A DNA stretch of 8,388 bases, from the NCBI GenBank assembly GCA_964481075.1, contig CAYZSD010000149.1:1-8388 (forward strand), given 5' to 3'. Positions 6,175-8,388 of the stretch are shown here, in pieces (the first letter of the stretch is position 1; the number at the start of each line of letters is the position of its first letter). The notes beneath the pieces were generated by a model. That model did not search any database. It saw only the letters and a list, made by a program, of their open reading frames with translations, and had not been told where the DNA came from. The DNA comes from MWFE01 sp964481075. GTDB lineage: Bacteria; Bacteroidota; Bacteroidia; Bacteroidales; Tenuifilaceae. The position numbers and the translations under genes were made by a program.

Positions 6175-7914
6175 ATGAAAACACTAACCAAAATTGTTGT
6201 ACTACTATTTATGGTAGTTTGCTTCCCTGTGCAAATCTATTCGCAGAAGTTGGAAGTTGAGAAAACCCACTCTCTCTCAAAGGATGCCAAGAGGGGCTAC
6301 TTAGGATCATTTAACTACGACCAGAATACGAAGGAATACACCATGGTTTTTGTTCGCGAAAAGAACAAGAAGACCATTTATGTAACCTACAAATTCGACT
6401 ACAATTTTAACCAGATAAATGAACACGAGGAGGAGTTGTCGCTTGTTCAGGCAAGTAAGAAGTACGACTGGGTTGACTACGATGAAGGTAGCAGTGGTTG
6501 GAGCAACCCTACGGTGGTTAGGGTAGATGCCAATGCCTGGGGTGCTGGTCAACTCGTTCTTCGAAAAGGAACAATTACCCGTAAGTGGGCAACCGATTAC
6601 TACCAAACTCAAGGGGTTAGCTACACAACTCATCACTGGGTTGGCTACTGGAAATACGATTTCAATGAGCTTGAAAAGGTTAAACCCAAGATTGAAGTTA
6701 CCGTTGAAATAGATCCAAGGGCTCCCAAGATGGTCAAAAATATGGCCGAGAATGCAGCAAAGAAAATCTTCTTGGTGGCATACCAAACCGATGAGCCTGA
6801 GACTGAAATAACTACTGGTGCACGTTCGTTTCATCCAAAGTATAACAAAACACTATGGGAAAGGAAACGTGATTATAGTACCGCAAGTGGTGATATTACA
6901 ATCGTGGGTCGTCAGTACTACGCTGTCGATAAAACTTTCTACAACCGTTACGTTGCACTTCAATTCTCTGCCACTGACCTATCACTGAAGAACCAGACAC
7001 TTATTGAGGTTGACTATGGGGTGGATGTGATTTACAAAAAGGTGATGCCCGATCAAACAATAATTTTCATTGTTGCCCCCCTTTCGGGGGTTCATGTAAA
7101 ACCAGCAAAGCCAAACCCCAATACTCGTGCTTTTATTTACTTTAGAGTTGATAAGAATGCTAACCTTATTGAAAGGATTGAGTTCGAATCTCCAAGTAGT
7201 AAATGGGATATAAATTCTGCTAACCTAATGCCAAATGGCGATATCTTTATCTACGGCGAAGCTGTAAGTAAGAAGAATGATAAGTACCATTGTGAGCAGA
7301 TGAATGTTTCGAAGTACGATAACTTTCAGCTAATGAAGGTGTCGGGAGGGAAGCTTGCTTACATCACAAGCACTCCTGTGGAAGAGTTCACAAGCAGGCT
7401 TAAGCTCCCTGCAAATGTAAAGAAGATTGAGCCATATTCGGGCAAAAAGTTCGAGGTAGGTGGACTAAATATAACTGGTTCAGGCGATATCATAATCAGT
7501 GGACAAAACAATGATGGAGGCAAGTTTGGTGATATCATGCTGTTCCATTTTGGTAGCGATGGACGGTTGAAGGCTCAGTATGGGTATAAACTTGAGGAGA
7601 CAGGCAAAGAGGCTACTTCGCAGGGTACATTACACGTTGAGTTTGAAAATCCAGACGGAAAAACAATGACATGGATAGTTTATGAGATGAAAGGTGTCGA
7701 CGGTCAGAGGTTGCTTATGTACCCTCGTCTTTCGGTAATTAACCTTGAGAAGGCAACGATTTCCGAGATTTCTACATACGGTGTTAGTAAGAAGGATGAG
7801 TTTTTTATTGATAATAGTCATCCAATTCTTCTAATTGATGACGACCAAAAGGTGGTTTTCTTTGGAACCGACAAAAAGGATAAAACCCTTTGGTTTAGCA
7901 GAATAGGCCTTTAG
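6175..7914 (+). CDS. Secreted protein of unknown function, possible beta-propeller
   Basis: I do not recognise a family for this 579-residue protein. A Sec signal peptide is clear: MKTLTK, then a hydrophobic core, then QIYSQ, with cleavage expected near residues 23-24, so it should be periplasmic or exported. There is no lipobox cysteine after the core and no obvious C-terminal sorting domain. The mature part is rich in aromatic, lysine and beta-strand stretches. Strand-turn motifs of a similar kind recur in the C-terminal half: GDIFIYGEA at 355-363, GDIIISGQ at 437-444 and QKVVFFGTD at 558-566. Each comes after a polar turn, which resembles blades of a beta-propeller; this is inference. No catalytic motif is visible. 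It starts at ATG 6175, five bases after a 59-base inverted-repeat region, without a Shine-Dalgarno site. The downstream gene also encodes a secreted propeller-type protein, so the two may be functionally linked although a terminator separates them. Confidence 0.85.
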   Translation: MKTLTKIVVLLFMVVCFPVQIYSQKLEVEKTHSLSKDAKRGYLGSFNYDQNTKEYTMVFVREKNKKTIYVTYKFDYNFNQINEHEEELSLVQASKKYDWVDYDEGSSGWSNPTVVRVDANAWGAGQLVLRKGTITRKWATDYYQTQGVSYTTHHWVGYWKYDFNELEKVKPKIEVTVEIDPRAPKMVKNMAENAAKKIFLVAYQTDEPETEITTGARSFHPKYNKTLWERKRDYSTASGDITIVGRQYYAVDKTFYNRYVALQFSATDLSLKNQTLIEVDYGVDVIYKKVMPDQTIIFIVAPLSGVHVKPAKPNPNTRAFIYFRVDKNANLIERIEFESPSSKWDINSANLMPNGDIFIYGEAVSKKNDKYHCEQMNVSKYDNFQLMKVSGGKLAYITSTPVEEFTSRLKLPANVKKIEPYSGKKFEVGGLNITGSGDIIISGQNNDGGKFGDIMLFHFGSDGRLKAQYGYKLEETGKEATSQGTLHVEFENPDGKTMTWIVYEMKGVDGQRLLMYPRLSVINLEKATISEISTYGVSKKDEFFIDNSHPILLIDDDQKVVFFGTDKKDKTLWFSRIGL

Positions 7915-7923
7915 TAATTCACT

Positions 7924-7962
7924 ATGAAACCAATTAAAGCACGTGTTTCTGTTAGCAAATAG
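7924..7962 (+). other. Possible 12-codon leader ORF, doubtful
   Basis: An ATG-to-TAG frame encoding MKPIKARVSVSK begins nine bases after the stop of the secreted-protein gene. It is directly followed by the hairpins at 7968-8014, the position a leader peptide would have in an attenuator. There is no Shine-Dalgarno site and no run of regulatory codons, and an ORF of this length is easily found by chance, so it is listed only as a possibility. Confidence 0.12.
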
Positions 7963-7975
7963 GTATTACGTGCAG

Positions 7976-8014
7976 CAAGCAGGGCTTGCTACATTGCTTG
8001 TCCTGCTTGTTTTT
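7976..8014 (+). terminator. Intrinsic terminator after the secreted-protein gene
   Basis: CAAGCAGG at 7976-7983 pairs perfectly with CCTGCTTG at 8002-8009, with one extra G-U pair possible at the loop side, and is followed directly by TTTTT at 8010-8014. This is the clearest Rho-independent terminator in the window. It should end transcripts from 6175-7914 and separate that gene from the one at 8042. A competing hairpin, AGCAAGC-AGG-GCTTGCT at 7974-7990, uses the same left arm. Confidence 0.75.
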
Positions 8015-8041
8015 CATTCTAAACACTAAAACATCACAGAC

Positions 8042-8388
8042 ATGAAAAAATTATTTTTATTTACTGCATTCTTACTTTTATCAAACCTTTCCTTCTCTCA
8101 GGATTGGTTTGTGATTAGATCCCAGAACAACCCCGAATATTCAGATGCTGAAATAATTTGGAGCATCTTTTTCTTAGATGAGGATACTGGTTTCGCCTGC
8201 ATTGAGAAAGCCTCCGTCTCAAGAATCTGCAAAACCACAAACGGTGGAGTTAGTTGGAGTGAGCTGTTCACCAATACTGCTATGGAACCTTTAAAAGACA
8301 TTACTTTCATTGATAGTAATGTGGGTTTTGCAGTTGGTGCCAAGGGTAAGGTGTTGAAAACAACCGATGGTGTTCTGAACTGGGTGCA
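8042..8388 (+). CDS. Secreted YCF48/BNR-repeat beta-propeller protein, N-terminal part (cut by window end)
   Basis: The frame is open from ATG 8042 to the window edge, giving 115 codons with no stop. A signal peptide covers residues 1-19, ending in SFS before Q20, and predicts export. Two successive units of the YCF48/BNR-like type follow: FFLDEDTGFACIE with ICKTTNGGVSW (43-72), then ITFIDSNVGFAVG with GKVLKTTDGVLNW (87-114). The recurring D-x-x-x-GFAxG and KTT(D/N)GGxxW patterns are typical of photosystem II assembly factor-like propellers, which in Bacteroidota are common in secreted surface proteins, often with a C-terminal sorting domain. The binding partner is unknown. It follows an intrinsic terminator, so it should need its own promoter, but I see no TAnnTTTG match upstream. 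Confidence 0.85.
   Translation, partial: MKKLFLFTAFLLLSNLSFSQDWFVIRSQNNPEYSDAEIIWSIFFLDEDTGFACIEKASVSRICKTTNGGVSWSELFTNTAMEPLKDITFIDSNVGFAVGAKGKVLKTTDGVLNWV

Noticed and set aside
6307..6834. 175-codon open frame on the minus strand inside the secreted-protein gene
   Set aside because: It lies wholly opposite a well-supported coding frame with a signal peptide, has a cysteine-rich, low-complexity translation without a recognisable domain, and shows no promoter or start signal.

Overview
The window looks like chromosomal DNA from a member of the Bacteroidota, probably an environmental or gut-type Bacteroidales/Marinilabiliales-like organism. The evidence is an AT-rich sequence, starts that mostly lack a Shine-Dalgarno sequence, two sites matching the Bacteroidota -7 element TAnnTTTG, and protein types common in this phylum: a TPR-sensor histidine kinase with a LuxR-type regulator, an AAA/DUF4143 ATPase, an AsmA/DUF748-like envelope protein, and secreted proteins whose signal peptides end in SQ. 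The lineage is inferred from style and was not tested by a search. All recognised genes are on the + strand.

Layout: (1) 1-1299 is the 3' part of an AsmA/DUF748-like envelope gene. Seven bases later comes a class III sirtuin deacylase (1307-2008), probably in the same operon. (2) A promoter at 2028-2058 precedes a two-gene signalling operon: a periplasmic-TPR histidine kinase (2101-3846) and its LuxR-family response regulator (3858-4535). (3) The 194-base gap 4536-4729 is unusually structured. It holds an 11-bp inverted repeat, then four degenerate repeats in exact 33-base register, the last running into a TATATTTG promoter element for an AAA_14/DUF4143 ATPase (4730-6058). (4) The gap 6059-6174 holds a terminator-like hairpin and nested inverted repeats, followed by a large secreted protein of unknown function (6175-7914). 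(5) The gap 7915-8041 holds a strong intrinsic terminator with competing hairpins. The last gene, cut by the window end (8042 onward), encodes a secreted YCF48/BNR-type beta-propeller.

The genes do not form one obvious pathway. The histidine kinase and response regulator should work together by phosphotransfer. The sirtuin would use NAD+ to remove acyl groups from protein lysines in the cytoplasm, while the AsmA-like protein and the two secreted proteins act in the envelope or outside the cell. I see no RNA genes, CRISPR array, insertion sequence or clear defence system. The least explained items are the 33-base phased repeats before the ATPase, the zinc-site-less sirtuin, the unrecognised 579-residue secreted protein, and the alternative RNA structures near 7924-8014.
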